Positions 19,249 to 28,756 are shown, numbered from the stretch's first letter. The stretch is DNA of 64,000 nucleotides from Ilyomonas limi (GCF_005233845.1 NZ_SZQL01000003.1:294633-358632), one strand, 5' to 3'. The notes: generated by a model from the letters alone, not told the origin. Made by a program: numbers and translations.

Positions 19249-20637
19249 ATGAGCAACCGCTTTCCGGGTTTAATACGGCATGCAGTATTAACACTCGATG
19301 TAGTTTTTTTAAATCTACTGATGCTGATATCCTGGCATACAGTGGAATCTATTGATAGGTTTCCTGTGATAAAACATGGCTATTTTTGGATGGCATTAAA
19401 TGTAAGTTGGTTATTAATCGCCTGGATTGGCAATTTATATCATGGGAAAAATATTATTTCTTTCGAATTGCTTTCGCGCCGTACAGCACGCATTTATTTA
19501 TACTGGTCAGCATTAATCATAGTGAGCCTATTTTTTGTTCAATTCTATCAGCTTCCACGTATTCATATAGCAATTATATTGGGCGGCTATGCTATGCTGC
19601 TATTTATCAATCGCCTTATTTATTTGGGTGTGTACTCCCATTTCAAGCAAAGCAAATCACTTATGCGCCATATCCTTATACTTGGTTTTAACGATAGGGC
19701 AAAACAGCTCGCCACCTACTTCGAAACAGAAGGCATGAGCGCAAAAGTTATTGGTTTTTGTGAAGCCCCAGAAAACGTACGGGAACTTTCAAATTATCCT
19801 ATACTCAGTTCTATGGATAAAGCGATCGAATTATCAAAACAATATCAGGTAAGTGATATATACTCAACCATTGCACCAGAACAAAATTTGGATATTTATA
19901 AAATAATGGAACAGGCCGATCAGGAATGTATACATTTCAGGCTAATACCAGATTTTTCGCTTTTTCTTAGATGCTCCATGCATATCAACTATTTAGGAGA
20001 TATTCCGGTGTTAACACCCCGGAAAGAACCACTTTCAGACATTAGCAGTAGGATAAAAAAAAGGGCATTTGATATAGTTTTGAGCTCATTGGTCATAGCG
20101 GTGGTAATGTTATGGTTAACGCCCTTAATATCGCTTATTATTTTAATTGAATCCAGAGGGCATGTCTTCTTTATACAGCAACGCACAGGGAGAAACAATA
20201 AACCTTTTGGCTGTATAAAATTCCGCAGTATGAAAGTAAATAAAGATGCTGACGCCAAACAGGCTACGCGCGATGATGACCGCATTACTAAAGTTGGTCG
20301 CTTCTTAAGAGCTACAAGTTTGGATGAGCTCCCGCAATTCTTCAATGTATTAAGAGGAGAAATGAGTTTAGTTGGCCCTCGCCCGCATATGCTTAAGCAT
20401 ACTGAAGATTATTCCAAGCTTATTAATAAATATATGGTAAGGCAATTTTTAAAACCCGGTATTACCGGCTGGGCTCAGGTAAACGGCTATAGAGGCGAGA
20501 CCAAAACGCTGGAGCAAATGAAAGGCAGGGTAGAGCACGATATATGGTATATGGAAAACTGGAGTTTGTGGTTAGACATACGTATTATATTTCAAACCAT
20601 TTATATTACTATGAAGGGAGATAAAAATGCATACTAA
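19249..20637 (+). CDS. undecaprenyl-phosphate sugar phosphotransferase (WcaJ-type)
   Basis: 462 residues. Four N-terminal membrane helices and a Rossmann-like CoA-binding-type domain (HILILGFNDRAKQLATYF) precede a fifth hydrophobic segment near residue 280. The catalytic bacterial sugar transferase domain then shows FGCIKFRSMKVNKDAD, a DELPQFFNVLRGEMSLVGPRP signature, and KPGITGWAQVNGYRGET. The enzyme transfers a sugar-1-phosphate from UDP-sugar to undecaprenyl phosphate, the first step of repeat-unit assembly in the inner membrane. It is the last gene of the cluster. Confidence 0.93.
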   Translation: MSNRFPGLIRHAVLTLDVVFLNLLMLISWHTVESIDRFPVIKHGYFWMALNVSWLLIAWIGNLYHGKNIISFELLSRRTARIYLYWSALIIVSLFFVQFYQLPRIHIAIILGGYAMLLFINRLIYLGVYSHFKQSKSLMRHILILGFNDRAKQLATYFETEGMSAKVIGFCEAPENVRELSNYPILSSMDKAIELSKQYQVSDIYSTIAPEQNLDIYKIMEQADQECIHFRLIPDFSLFLRCSMHINYLGDIPVLTPRKEPLSDISSRIKKRAFDIVLSSLVIAVVMLWLTPLISLIILIESRGHVFFIQQRTGRNNKPFGCIKFRSMKVNKDADAKQATRDDDRITKVGRFLRATSLDELPQFFNVLRGEMSLVGPRPHMLKHTEDYSKLINKYMVRQFLKPGITGWAQVNGYRGETKTLEQMKGRVEHDIWYMENWSLWLDIRIIFQTIYITMKGDKNAY

Positions 20638-21236
20638 ATATACCATGTACATCCAGGTAATACTTAAGCATATACAACAAGGCAAAGCAACGTAATAATA
20701 TTACCCGATTGCTTAGTAGCTCTTGCACAAAAAACTGTATATCTCTTTGTTTTCTTACATTTACATGGTGCAACACTGCTGCTAATACAACCCTAATTCC
20801 GCACTATTCTTCTCCTACCTTTACAGGAACCTTATAGGAACATTATGGGAATGATATTCCCATCTAAGCTCCACCAACCACTTAAGCTTATATGTATTGC
20901 TGCCACGGTTGTACTGTCATATTACAAAAACCAATTAAAAACACAACATGCCTGGATAGTAAGGTTTCGTAATAATATTACCTCTTATACCAACATTTAT
21001 CTTCGGGCAGTGTAATACCCACACGCTATCAAAATGAAACATTCAATAAACCCGGCAGGTGTAAGCGCCAAAAACAGAATAATTAACCAAGTAGCATCTA
21101 CTTACAATTGCTATATCACCATGCTGCGTTATTCTTTATGATATAAGACTTGCTAAACCGCTACCATGTTCTCGCTTTGAGGCGCAATTGTAGCTTTACG
21201 TTACAATGTATAAACAGTTTCACGCTGAGCACTTTC
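20638..21236. other. intergenic region without recognisable genes
   Basis: About 600 bp following the EPS cluster. I see no open frame with coding character on either strand, no RNA gene I recognise and no repeat. It ends at a terminator-like hairpin. Confidence 0.5.
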
Positions 21237-21266
21237 AGCCCTTCTTTGCTTAGGAAGGGCTTTTTT
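21237..21266 (+). terminator. rho-independent terminator
   Basis: An 8-bp perfect stem (AGCCCTTC / GAAGGGCT) with a 9-nt loop, followed by six T. It would stop transcription entering from the EPS side. Confidence 0.75.
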
Positions 21267-21298
21267 ATGTTTTAAATACTAATACGCTTAGCAGCTTG

Positions 21299-21446
21299 GC
21301 TGTAATTTGCACCCACTATGATGCTGCAGTATGCGATTTCTGGGCAGCAGAATTAAAAATTAATATTTAAAAGCAATTACATACTGGTTATTTTAGTAAA
21401 ACACAAAGCAGTTATGAAGCACACTTCATGGCTGCTTTGTGTTTTT
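21299..21446 (+). ncRNA. candidate small RNA with own promoter and terminator
   Basis: Between two terminators lies a promoter-like element: GCTGTAATTTGCACCC, with TAATTTG as a Bacteroidota -7 element. It is identical to the element in front of the gene at 22864. About 90 nt further is a long hairpin ending in a T tract. A transcript of roughly 130 nt is predicted. A 12-codon frame (ATG ATG CTG CAG ... TAA, from 21319) starts a few bases after the presumed start point, so a leaderless mini-gene or the decayed start of a duplicated gene is an alternative. No known RNA family recognised. Confidence 0.35.
21398..21446 (+). terminator. long terminator hairpin
   Basis: Outer arms AAAACACAAAGCAG / CTGCTTTGTGTTTT pair perfectly over 14 bp, and an inner ATGAAG / CTTCAT stem extends the structure. 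T residues follow. It closes the small-RNA candidate and insulates the sigma factor gene. Confidence 0.75.
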
Positions 21447-21528
21447 ATACATGCATTATGAAAAATATTTTCTTCCACTTGTAACAAATAACATCAACTT
21501 GCGACTACTACTATAAACGTTATCTCCA

Positions 21529-22029
21529 TTGCAACAGCAGGAAGCAGAAAGGCAGTTTGAAAAACATATCAGGGAACATGAATTATTGCTTCATAAAGTA
21601 TGTCGTATGTATGCTTACACCGATGCGGACCGGCAAGACCTGTTTCAGGAAATGGTGATACAGCTTTGGAAGGCTTACCCGAAGTTTAAAGGCGATGCAA
21701 AATGGAGTACATGGATGTATAGAGTAGCTATCAATACAGCTATCACAGGGTTGCGAAAGAAAAAGAACTTCATTACGTCTTACGAGCCGGCAAGCTTCCC
21801 CGAAAATATCAGTGATGAAAGCTCCGGTATGGCAGCAGAGGAACAATTACAACAATTATATACAGCCATTGAGCAACTAAACGAAATAGAAAAAGCCATT
21901 GTGATGCTGTACATGGAAGACCGTTCTTACAATGAGATGGAAGACATACTTGGCATTGGCGAAGCAACCTTGCGCGTAAAGATGAACCGTATAAAAGAAA
22001 AATTGCGTCAGCTAACAAAAAATAATTGA
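21529..22029 (+). CDS. ECF-type RNA polymerase sigma factor
   Basis: 166 residues. Region 2 covers about residues 15-80 (EHELLLHKVCRMYAYTDADRQDLFQEMVIQLWKAYPKF ... WSTWMYRVAINTAI), and region 4 lies at 110-163 (LNEIEKAIVMLYMEDRSYNEMEDILGIGEATLRVKMNRIKEKLR) with the helix-turn-helix. The frame starts with TTG. The first internal Met (residue 27) would cut into region 2, so TTG is preferred. The stop overlaps the start of a membrane protein that probably acts as its anti-sigma partner. Target promoters are unknown; no matching -35/-10 pair is evident upstream, so autoregulation cannot be read. Confidence 0.9.
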   Translation: MQQQEAERQFEKHIREHELLLHKVCRMYAYTDADRQDLFQEMVIQLWKAYPKFKGDAKWSTWMYRVAINTAITGLRKKKNFITSYEPASFPENISDESSGMAAEEQLQQLYTAIEQLNEIEKAIVMLYMEDRSYNEMEDILGIGEATLRVKMNRIKEKLRQLTKNN

Positions 22030-22634
22030 TGATGGAACTGGATGATTTAAAGAAAATGTGGCAACAAACGCCTGTAAAAAATATAAACACAGATATAATG
22101 AAAATACTACAACAAAAAAGTTATGGGCCGGTAGCAGCCCTCAAAAAAACATTCAGAAGACAAATGGTGCTCATGTTCCTTATTCCGCTCATGCTTTTCA
22201 CTACCAACTTACACGATATACATGGTGTACTTACAAGCATACTATTCTGGAGCTATGTTGTCTTTTGTATTGCTATCATTGTTTTTGCTTATTACAACTA
22301 CCGTATAGCAAGCAAAATGGAAGGCATGGATGCAATGATAAAAACAAACCTGGAGCAGCAAGTACAACTACTGGAAAAAAGAGCGAAATGGGAAGTTGCC
22401 GGCATGCGTGGCATACTGCTCTTCTTCATACTATTAGTGGAAGTAGTACCATATGTGCAGCATTATCGCATGTTAGATAAATGGCATTCCCTTCCTGTTG
22501 CCATAAGGTTTGGGGCTTATGCAATGTTGCTGTTATTGCAGTATTTTCTTAATAAAGAAATAAAGCAGCGGAAGGTAGGCAGGCATCTTACCTATTTAAA
22601 AGAGTTGATAAAAGAAATGCAATTATTATGTTGA
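22029..22634 (+). CDS. membrane protein, putative anti-sigma partner
   Basis: 201 residues, from the first ATG that overlaps the sigma-factor stop codon. A short cytoplasmic N-terminus (MELDDLKKMWQQTPV, the opening found in many Bacteroidota anti-sigma-like proteins) is followed by a basic segment and four hydrophobic helices in two hairpins. A charged stretch (AMIKTNLEQQVQLLEKRAKWE) separates the hairpins. There is no zinc-binding HxxxCxxC motif, so it is not a ZAS-type factor. Coupled translation with the sigma factor supports a regulatory role, which is inferred. Confidence 0.65.
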   Translation: MMELDDLKKMWQQTPVKNINTDIMKILQQKSYGPVAALKKTFRRQMVLMFLIPLMLFTTNLHDIHGVLTSILFWSYVVFCIAIIVFAYYNYRIASKMEGMDAMIKTNLEQQVQLLEKRAKWEVAGMRGILLFFILLVEVVPYVQHYRMLDKWHSLPVAIRFGAYAMLLLLQYFLNKEIKQRKVGRHLTYLKELIKEMQLLC

Positions 22635-22779
22635 GAGCCGATTAAATTTATAAGCTTTTGGAACTACAAAGATTCCGGGAGAATAAGTTTAGCGATAGTT
22701 CTTTATCCGCAGGTCACGGGCTCTGGAGTGCTTCTTTGTGTTCGCTGTGTCTTTGCAGTTCAAACAATTATTTTAAAAC

Positions 22780-22810
22780 AAAAAGCCTGCACAAACAATG
22801 CAGGCTTTTT
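22780..22810. terminator. bidirectional-looking terminator
   Basis: Perfect 12-bp inverted repeat AAAAAGCCTGCA / TGCAGGCTTTTT with a 7-nt loop. T tracts form on both strands, so it can terminate from either side. It separates the sigma/anti-sigma operon from the exonuclease-like gene. Confidence 0.85.
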
Positions 22811-22828
22811 ACTACTTTATAATCCTAA

Positions 22829-22863
22829 TTTTTTTAGCAAATTAGCTGTAATTTGCACCCGTT
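22829..22863 (+). promoter_or_regulatory. promoter abutting the start codon (leaderless transcript)
   Basis: TAATTTGC at 22849-22856 fits the Bacteroidota -7 element, with a T-rich stretch about 15-20 bp upstream in place of the -33 TTTG. The predicted start point is 0-3 nt before the ATG at 22864, so the mRNA would be leaderless. The surrounding ~38 bp are nearly repeated at 21285-21325. Confidence 0.45.
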
Positions 22864-24039
22864 ATGACGCTAACGGAAGAAAAACAAAGTGTGGTGTATA
22901 GCCCATCGGCAATTGTAAATATTTTCAATAATGCTTTGAACAGCGAAGCTACCAGGAGGATTATTACAGCCAAAGGAACCTATATCCCGGGCAAGGGTCA
23001 AAATTATAACGGTTATTATTACGATCAGCTCCGGGATGAGGCTTCGGATGCCTGCATTACCTTAATCGTTCCGGCTATCATAAGATCAAATTTAATTGCG
23101 CAGCAAACCATTGAATGCCAGGCTTACCTTACCAAGAAAGTACAGGCTAATGGCGCACGTATAGAACTACAGTTGAATGTAACCGAACTGCTTCACCAGC
23201 AGGAGAGTCAATTTACACCCGAACAGATAAAAGCATTGGATATTTTGCAATGCAAAGCAAAGAACGGGTATAAGGATGTAGATGCGTTTATTAAAACAAA
23301 AATCATTCAAAACGAACCTGTACGCATCGTTATACTCATTGGTAAAACGGGCATTATTGACAGTGATATCAGGCACCAGTTGGAGGAAGCCATTTCCTTT
23401 TATGAGTTCCGGTTTGAACGTATTAATCTTACTTCCGAAAAAGAAATTATTAATGCACTGCACTACTATCAGGAAGAGGCCGACCTGCTGATTATTTCGA
23501 GAGGTGGAGGTGATAAATTAGACATATTTAACAAGCCGGATATTGCCGAAGCAGCACTACAACTAAGTTGCTATTTTCTTACTGCTATCGGGCACCAGCA
23601 AGACAATACACTACTGCAAAAAGTAGCTGATAAAGCATTTATTACCCCTACTGCGCTTGGTCAGTATTTTAATGATATGTACAACCGCACAGTGGAAGAA
23701 CTGCAACACTCTAAGGCAAAATTGGTAGAAGATATTACGAAGCAATTGGAAGCCAATTATACAAAACAAATTCAAAACCTCGAAGCGCATATAAAAGCAA
23801 CTGCAGAACTGCATACCAAAGACGTAGAGAACACAGAAGCATTGTATAAAAAAGAGTTAGCCTTGCTCTCCGGCCAACTCTCCAATACTATGCAACAGCA
23901 CCAGCAGCAAGTGCAGGAACTGCAAAAAGTAAAAGGTGAGAAACAGTTACTTGTAAAAAAGCAAATCAATACAATTATTTATTGGCTGCTGGTTATCATT
24001 GCTGTTATTGTAGGTATTATCATTGGCAAAACATTATAG
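22864..24039 (+). CDS. membrane-anchored exonuclease VII large-subunit-like protein
   Basis: 391 residues. Residues ~10-110 match the XseA OB-fold region in layout (IITAKGTYIPGKGQNYNGYYYDQLRD ... ITLIVPAI). The catalytic core follows: VILIGKTGIIDSDIRHQLEEAI (Asp168), ADLLIISRGGGDKLDIFNKPDIAEA (Arg213 in RGGG), LTAIGHQQDNTLLQKVADKAFITPTALGQYF (His244, Asp247). These correspond to the conserved Asp/Arg/His/Asp of XseA. Residues ~270-366 form a coiled coil like XseA's helical arm, but the chain ends in a hydrophobic helix (371-388, WLLVIIAVIVGIIIG) that XseA does not have. No XseB gene is adjacent. ExoVII digests single-stranded DNA in the cytoplasm; here the product would be tethered to the inner membrane. 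Activity and role are inferred. Confidence 0.72.
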   Translation: MTLTEEKQSVVYSPSAIVNIFNNALNSEATRRIITAKGTYIPGKGQNYNGYYYDQLRDEASDACITLIVPAIIRSNLIAQQTIECQAYLTKKVQANGARIELQLNVTELLHQQESQFTPEQIKALDILQCKAKNGYKDVDAFIKTKIIQNEPVRIVILIGKTGIIDSDIRHQLEEAISFYEFRFERINLTSEKEIINALHYYQEEADLLIISRGGGDKLDIFNKPDIAEAALQLSCYFLTAIGHQQDNTLLQKVADKAFITPTALGQYFNDMYNRTVEELQHSKAKLVEDITKQLEANYTKQIQNLEAHIKATAELHTKDVENTEALYKKELALLSGQLSNTMQQHQQQVQELQKVKGEKQLLVKKQINTIIYWLLVIIAVIVGIIIGKTL

Positions 24040-24232
24040 TTAAATGGCGAGGAGCGATAACGTTTTATTACCGCAGAGAAAGGGGAGTTAATACGGAGAT
24101 TATTATATATTTCAATTAGATTACTGTATAAAAGCTGAGGCTTCTGCTTTATCATACTACCAAATTGAAAATAGTATCACCCCCTCGTGAACTTCGTTTT
24201 CTCTTTCCTCTGCGATAATTACTCAACTGCAA

Positions 24233-25747
24233 TTATTTATTTCCGCCGTTATTGCCACTATTACTTACAAAAGCAATGCGCTTACTGTCGGGCGACCACG
24301 AGGGTGTATTTATTGTGCCCTGTCCACCATACACATAAGCAATTACGGTAGGTGCACCGCCTTCTGTTGACATCAGTCTTATATACACGTGCTTATAAAA
24401 CGGATGGTCATCCGGCTTTACTTCGCTGGGAAGGAAAGAAATAAAAGCTATCCATTTTCCATCAGGTGATATGTGCGGAAACCAGTTGTTTAAGCTGTCG
24501 TTAGTTACTTGCTCCTGGTCGCTCCCATCCGGTTTCATCCGCCATATCTGCATCAAACCGGAGCGTACAGAATTAAAATAAATATACTTTCCATCAGGCG
24601 TGTACTCTGGTCCATCGTCCAGGCCGGTGGCAGTGGTTAAACGCACTTCTTTGCCTCCATTGGAAGGCACTTTATATATATCAAACTCTTTGTTACGCTG
24701 ACCGGTAAATACAATACTTTGTCCATCTGTTGACCACCCGTGTGCGTACGAAGGACCAACAGGTGTAATTTGTTTGGGATTGCCGCCGGTGATAGGTACA
24801 GTATAAATAATAGAACCACCCAGCTTTTCTACGCCGCTGCTCAGTGCCAGCATCTTGCCATCAAAAGAAATCACATGGTCATTGTTATTGTTTTTCACCT
24901 CACCGGTATGGAGCACCTGTGGCATGCGGCTGGCAAGGTCAAATTTATATATCAGTCCATCGCTGTTATAAATGAGGCTATTGCCATCGGGCATCCAGTT
25001 GGGTGCCTGTATAGAATTAGGCGCAGTGTAAATAATTTGGCGCCTGCCCGAAGCCACTTCCAAAAGTTCTACGTTGCTGCCGAGATATTGCCTGTAAGGC
25101 ACCAAGGAGGCTGGTGCGGGCACCGAAATCCGCACGTTGCTAAACACTCCGGTTTCCAGTACATCGGCGTTGTGCGAGCCTACAAACAGCCCTACATACA
25201 CATCATCGCCAAGATTTATACCAGCAACAGAATCTACGGTAAATAACTCTCCAAATACGGCAGCCCGCATAATGTAGGTATTGCCTTTTCTTTCTAATTG
25301 CAAAATATTGGCTTTGGTAATAGGCAACTTGTGTTCTTCGGTTTGTGCATCGGCAGTACGGCGAAACTGCAGCGAAGTGAGTCCATCGCCATGCTCTACG
25401 GCATTGACGTGTGGCGAATTGCCATCTAAACTTTTACGTATCATCCAGCCCACCTTACGATGGTAATTTACCCAACTGCCCAAAAACTCTGCTCTGGCAT
25501 ACAAAATAAAATCACCGCTCATCTTTTTATATACATACTGAAACTCATCATGATCGCCCCACACATTATAGCCCGCACCGGAGATAACATATTGCTCCGT
25601 CTCAGGGATGTAGGTGGCTGAGCCGCGTTTTACACTTGCGCCGCCTACATCGGTGTGACTATCAAAAATGCCTGCTGCGTTGTTTTCCTGGGCATCGGCA
25701 ACACAATAAAATGCGAGTAGCAAAACCAGCGTAATAAGCCTCTTCAT
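24233..25747 (-). CDS. secreted PD40/TolB-type beta-propeller protein
   Basis: 504 residues with a signal peptide (MKRLITLVLLLAFYCVADA). Residues ~25-210 form a jelly-roll domain of the DUF1349/laminin-G-like kind (SGDFILYARAEFLGSWVNYHRKVGWMIR). The second half has repeated PD40 units: APNWMPDGNSLIYNSDG, YAHGWSTDGQSIVFTGQR, GPEYTPDGKYIYFNSVR, WFPHISPDGKWIAFISF, TPSWSPDSKRIAFVSN. Each is a blade of a TolB-like propeller. Periplasmic or surface location is likely; a carbohydrate- or protein-binding role is inferred. It has no operon partner, with ~190-200 bp on either side. Confidence 0.8.
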   Translation of the reverse strand: MKRLITLVLLLAFYCVADAQENNAAGIFDSHTDVGGASVKRGSATYIPETEQYVISGAGYNVWGDHDEFQYVYKKMSGDFILYARAEFLGSWVNYHRKVGWMIRKSLDGNSPHVNAVEHGDGLTSLQFRRTADAQTEEHKLPITKANILQLERKGNTYIMRAAVFGELFTVDSVAGINLGDDVYVGLFVGSHNADVLETGVFSNVRISVPAPASLVPYRQYLGSNVELLEVASGRRQIIYTAPNSIQAPNWMPDGNSLIYNSDGLIYKFDLASRMPQVLHTGEVKNNNNDHVISFDGKMLALSSGVEKLGGSIIYTVPITGGNPKQITPVGPSYAHGWSTDGQSIVFTGQRNKEFDIYKVPSNGGKEVRLTTATGLDDGPEYTPDGKYIYFNSVRSGLMQIWRMKPDGSDQEQVTNDSLNNWFPHISPDGKWIAFISFLPSEVKPDDHPFYKHVYIRLMSTEGGAPTVIAYVYGGQGTINTPSWSPDSKRIAFVSNSGNNGGNK

Positions 25748-25946
25748 ATTGTATGTATTGTTTTAATATTTAGAAGAAAATAATGGTAAACAAACTATTG
25801 CAGCAAGCAATAGACACATTCAAGTAAGTTATGTTATACAGGCTGTAGCAGTAAGATGAAGGCCTGAATAGCACACGACTTAATTGAAAATGGTACAATA
25901 AGCAATCTTAAACAAATCTATCAGCAAAATGGGAAAAATGTGTCTC

Positions 25947-26963
25947 TTATCTCCCTTTTATTCGTTCATACATATTGATGATGGTTTTCCTGTTCCATCC
26001 TATAAAGCGCCCTCTTTGTACTACCAGCGTATTATCGTAAGATGGATTTAAAAAATATTGAAAAGCAAAGGGAGCTTTTGCATCCTGCCAGCCAAGCACT
26101 TGACCAAAACGCAGTACATCAAAGATAAGCGTGTCATTTACCTTTTCAACCGTATAATATTTATCCGCAAAATGGAGCAGTCCTTTCACATTCACTTTCA
26201 CATCTACCTGCTGCAGCAAGGCTTCGTTTTTAGGATAGTAAGTAAAGGGGATTAGCGAACTATCCCTGTCGAATACAGAACGGTAGCCCACCACATAACC
26301 ACTGTCTGTTGCGGCTACAATGTACCAGAGCAATGTATTGAAAGGGGTGGGTGTAATAATGGTGCTTTTGTACAGTATATGCTTTGCCTGTAATGACTTT
26401 ACGACTTGCTGCTTTACCAGCACTTTATTAAAGATGGCAAATATCAGGTAGCAGCAGGCAGGAAGCAAACCTATCCATAACCACCTTGTTCTTTGTTGTT
26501 TATTTCTTTTAAGGAAGAAGGCTAAAACAACAAAAGCAACTATCAATGAAACAGAAAAGAAAGCATCGCCCACATACAGTAAATGAAAAGAAAAACGCTG
26601 ATGAGTAAAGGGCTCAAAAAGACCGGTCCCATAAGCGTTACAGGTATCTAATACATCATGCAGCCATAGCTGGAAACAACAAAACAAGAATAAAGTACTA
26701 AATTTTATCTCTTTCGATCGCAACATTCTTTTTACTACAATACTCAATAGAATTGCAGCAACAAGCCCGAATAAAAGGGAATGCGTAATACCCCGGTGAG
26801 CTAATAAATTTTCCGGTGGCTTCAGCCACAAAGAAGCCAGCACATCTATGTCGGGAAGGCTTTGTGCAGTAGCTCCTACCGCCAGCGCTTTTTTGCCAAG
26901 CCGTTTGTACAAAACAGCTTCGCCAATGCAAGCGCCAAGTGCCATGTGTGTAATGGAATCCAT
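25947..26963 (-). CDS. YdjM/DUF457-type membrane-bound metal-dependent hydrolase
   Basis: 338 residues. The N-terminus MDSITHMALGACIGEAVLYKRLGKKALAVGATAQSLPDIDVLASL and LAHRGITHSLLFGL contain the His/Asp clusters that define the YdjM (LexA-regulated, DUF457) family and would bind metal at the membrane. Four or five helices follow, with FQLWLHDVLDTCNAYGT carrying another conserved H-D pair, then a soluble C-terminal domain of ~130 residues. Substrate is unknown for the whole family. It is divergent from the cardiolipin synthase gene, 137 bp away, so the two share an intergenic promoter region. Confidence 0.82.
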   Translation of the reverse strand: MDSITHMALGACIGEAVLYKRLGKKALAVGATAQSLPDIDVLASLWLKPPENLLAHRGITHSLLFGLVAAILLSIVVKRMLRSKEIKFSTLFLFCCFQLWLHDVLDTCNAYGTGLFEPFTHQRFSFHLLYVGDAFFSVSLIVAFVVLAFFLKRNKQQRTRWLWIGLLPACCYLIFAIFNKVLVKQQVVKSLQAKHILYKSTIITPTPFNTLLWYIVAATDSGYVVGYRSVFDRDSSLIPFTYYPKNEALLQQVDVKVNVKGLLHFADKYYTVEKVNDTLIFDVLRFGQVLGWQDAKAPFAFQYFLNPSYDNTLVVQRGRFIGWNRKTIINMYERIKGR

Positions 26964-27100
26964 GCTTTTGAGTATCAGGAATTTCTTTCTGAAATTTAAT
27001 ACTTAACTCTATATTTATACATTGTTCAAAGGCATCTGTCTATACATTCCCCAAACGTGAAACTATCGCTTATTTTACAAATAAACCTAATGATAATTAA

Positions 27101-28570
27101 ATGATAACCTGGCATAATATAACAGACTTTATTGCAGAGTGGTATTGGATACCCATGCTGTTTATCTACGCCGGCGTTATCATTACAATTGTAAGCGAAA
27201 ACCGCAAGGCCAGCAAGTCATTAGCGTATATACTGGTGATTGTTTTTATACCGGTAGTAGGTTTATTGATATACTATTTTGTGGGCAGAAAGCCCGTATT
27301 CAAAAAACAGGTATTTGACAAAAAGCGTTCAGCAGATCAGCAGCGAATGGATAAATACTTTGAGCAGTTAAAGTCGCGGATGGAAGAACGGCTTCAGTTA
27401 TTAGAAAATAATATTGGTGATATGGCGCTGCCATTCCGTTACTTGAATCATCAAAAACAGTCTTTAATAAGCACCGGCAATAAAGTAACCTTGCTGGACA
27501 ATGGAGAAGAAATGTTTCCTGCCTTATTTACCGCACTCCAAAATGCACGCGCTTATATTCATTTAGAATATTACATCTTTACATCCGGTGAAGTGGGTAA
27601 CAAGATAGCAGCTATCTTAATCAACAAACAAAAAGAAGGCGTAGAAGTAAGGGTAATTGTTGATGGCGTAGGTTCCAGTCATTTAAAAGACATACCACAA
27701 CAATTTAAAGAAGCCGGCGTGCAGTTTTTAAAGATATTGCCGGTAACATTTACCTCGCTGGCACACAGTAATTACCGCGATCATCGCAAAATTGTAGTAA
27801 TAGATGGAGAAATAGGTTTCGTAGGTGGCATCAACATAGACGACCGGTATTGGAACAATGGCAGGCAAGAACTATACTGGCGGGATACGTCTGTGTGTAT
27901 TGAAGGCCCCGCCGTAAGCTTACTACAGGTGCAGTTTTTCTTAAGCTGGGACTTTGCAGGCGGCAAAGACGATTACAATAGTCAAAGCAGTTATTTAAAA
28001 CCGCATCCGCCAAAGAAGGGCAATGCCACTGTTGCCATAGCAGCCAGCGGTCCAAGTTCTGAAGCGCCCTACATTATGGAGACGATTTTGCTGGCTATCA
28101 GCCAGGCTAAAAGAACTATCCGTATTTGCACGCCTTATTTTATTCCTCCCGATGAACTGACTTCTGCACTCCAGATTGCCGCTTCTACCGGCGTGAAGGT
28201 GGAATTGATTCTGCCTGCCAGGTCGGATTCCTTTTTTGTACAACATGCTATGTTTTCTTTTATAAAGCCGCTGTTGCAACGGGGCGTGAATGTATATCTG
28301 TACGAAAAAGGGTTTATACATGCTAAAACTATTTCCATTGATAGCTCCCTTGCTTTTGTAGGTACCGTCAACTTAGATATCCGTAGCTTTTACCTGAACT
28401 TTGAAATCACTTCCGTGATCCATGAAACTGCTTTCTGCACCGCCTGCGAAGAAAGCTTTGAGCAGGATAAGCAAAACAGCCGTTTGATCACACTGGAGCA
28501 ATGGCAGAGCCGCCCGATTTTCCAAAGAGGTATAGATTCGGTATGCAGGTTAATGTCTGCTTTGTTTTGA
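27101..28570 (+). CDS. cls: cardiolipin synthase
   Basis: 489 residues. Two N-terminal membrane helices form the PLDc_N module (IPMLFIYAGVIITIVSENRKASKSLAYILVIVFIPVVGLLIYYFVGR), followed by two phospholipase-D domains. The first HKD motif is HRKIVVID (His228, Lys230, Asp235) within an IGFVGGINIDDRYWN context. The second is HAKTISID (His407, Lys409, Asp414) followed by FVGTVNLDIRSF. The enzyme condenses two phosphatidylglycerols into cardiolipin and glycerol in the inner membrane. Length and motif layout are those of a bona fide Cls. Confidence 0.95.
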   Translation: MITWHNITDFIAEWYWIPMLFIYAGVIITIVSENRKASKSLAYILVIVFIPVVGLLIYYFVGRKPVFKKQVFDKKRSADQQRMDKYFEQLKSRMEERLQLLENNIGDMALPFRYLNHQKQSLISTGNKVTLLDNGEEMFPALFTALQNARAYIHLEYYIFTSGEVGNKIAAILINKQKEGVEVRVIVDGVGSSHLKDIPQQFKEAGVQFLKILPVTFTSLAHSNYRDHRKIVVIDGEIGFVGGINIDDRYWNNGRQELYWRDTSVCIEGPAVSLLQVQFFLSWDFAGGKDDYNSQSSYLKPHPPKKGNATVAIAASGPSSEAPYIMETILLAISQAKRTIRICTPYFIPPDELTSALQIAASTGVKVELILPARSDSFFVQHAMFSFIKPLLQRGVNVYLYEKGFIHAKTISIDSSLAFVGTVNLDIRSFYLNFEITSVIHETAFCTACEESFEQDKQNSRLITLEQWQSRPIFQRGIDSVCRLMSALF

Positions 28571-28756
28571 GAGCTGCTATTGAATGCCATCGAAAGTTAT
28601 CATCCAGCCTGTTTGTTGCTTTGAATATAAATTATCTTTTGATCTGTTTGTTCAAAAGTTTATTTTAAGCAATGGGTACCAGACAAGAGAAGCGATTTAG
28701 AAGTATTTATAAACTACTATTTTTAAGACAGGTTTATATGTATAATCATTCATTAC

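Noticed and set aside
22864..24039. Retron or msDNA-associated nuclease
   Set aside because: XseA-like enzymes process some msDNAs, but no reverse transcriptase or msr/msd-like region lies nearby.
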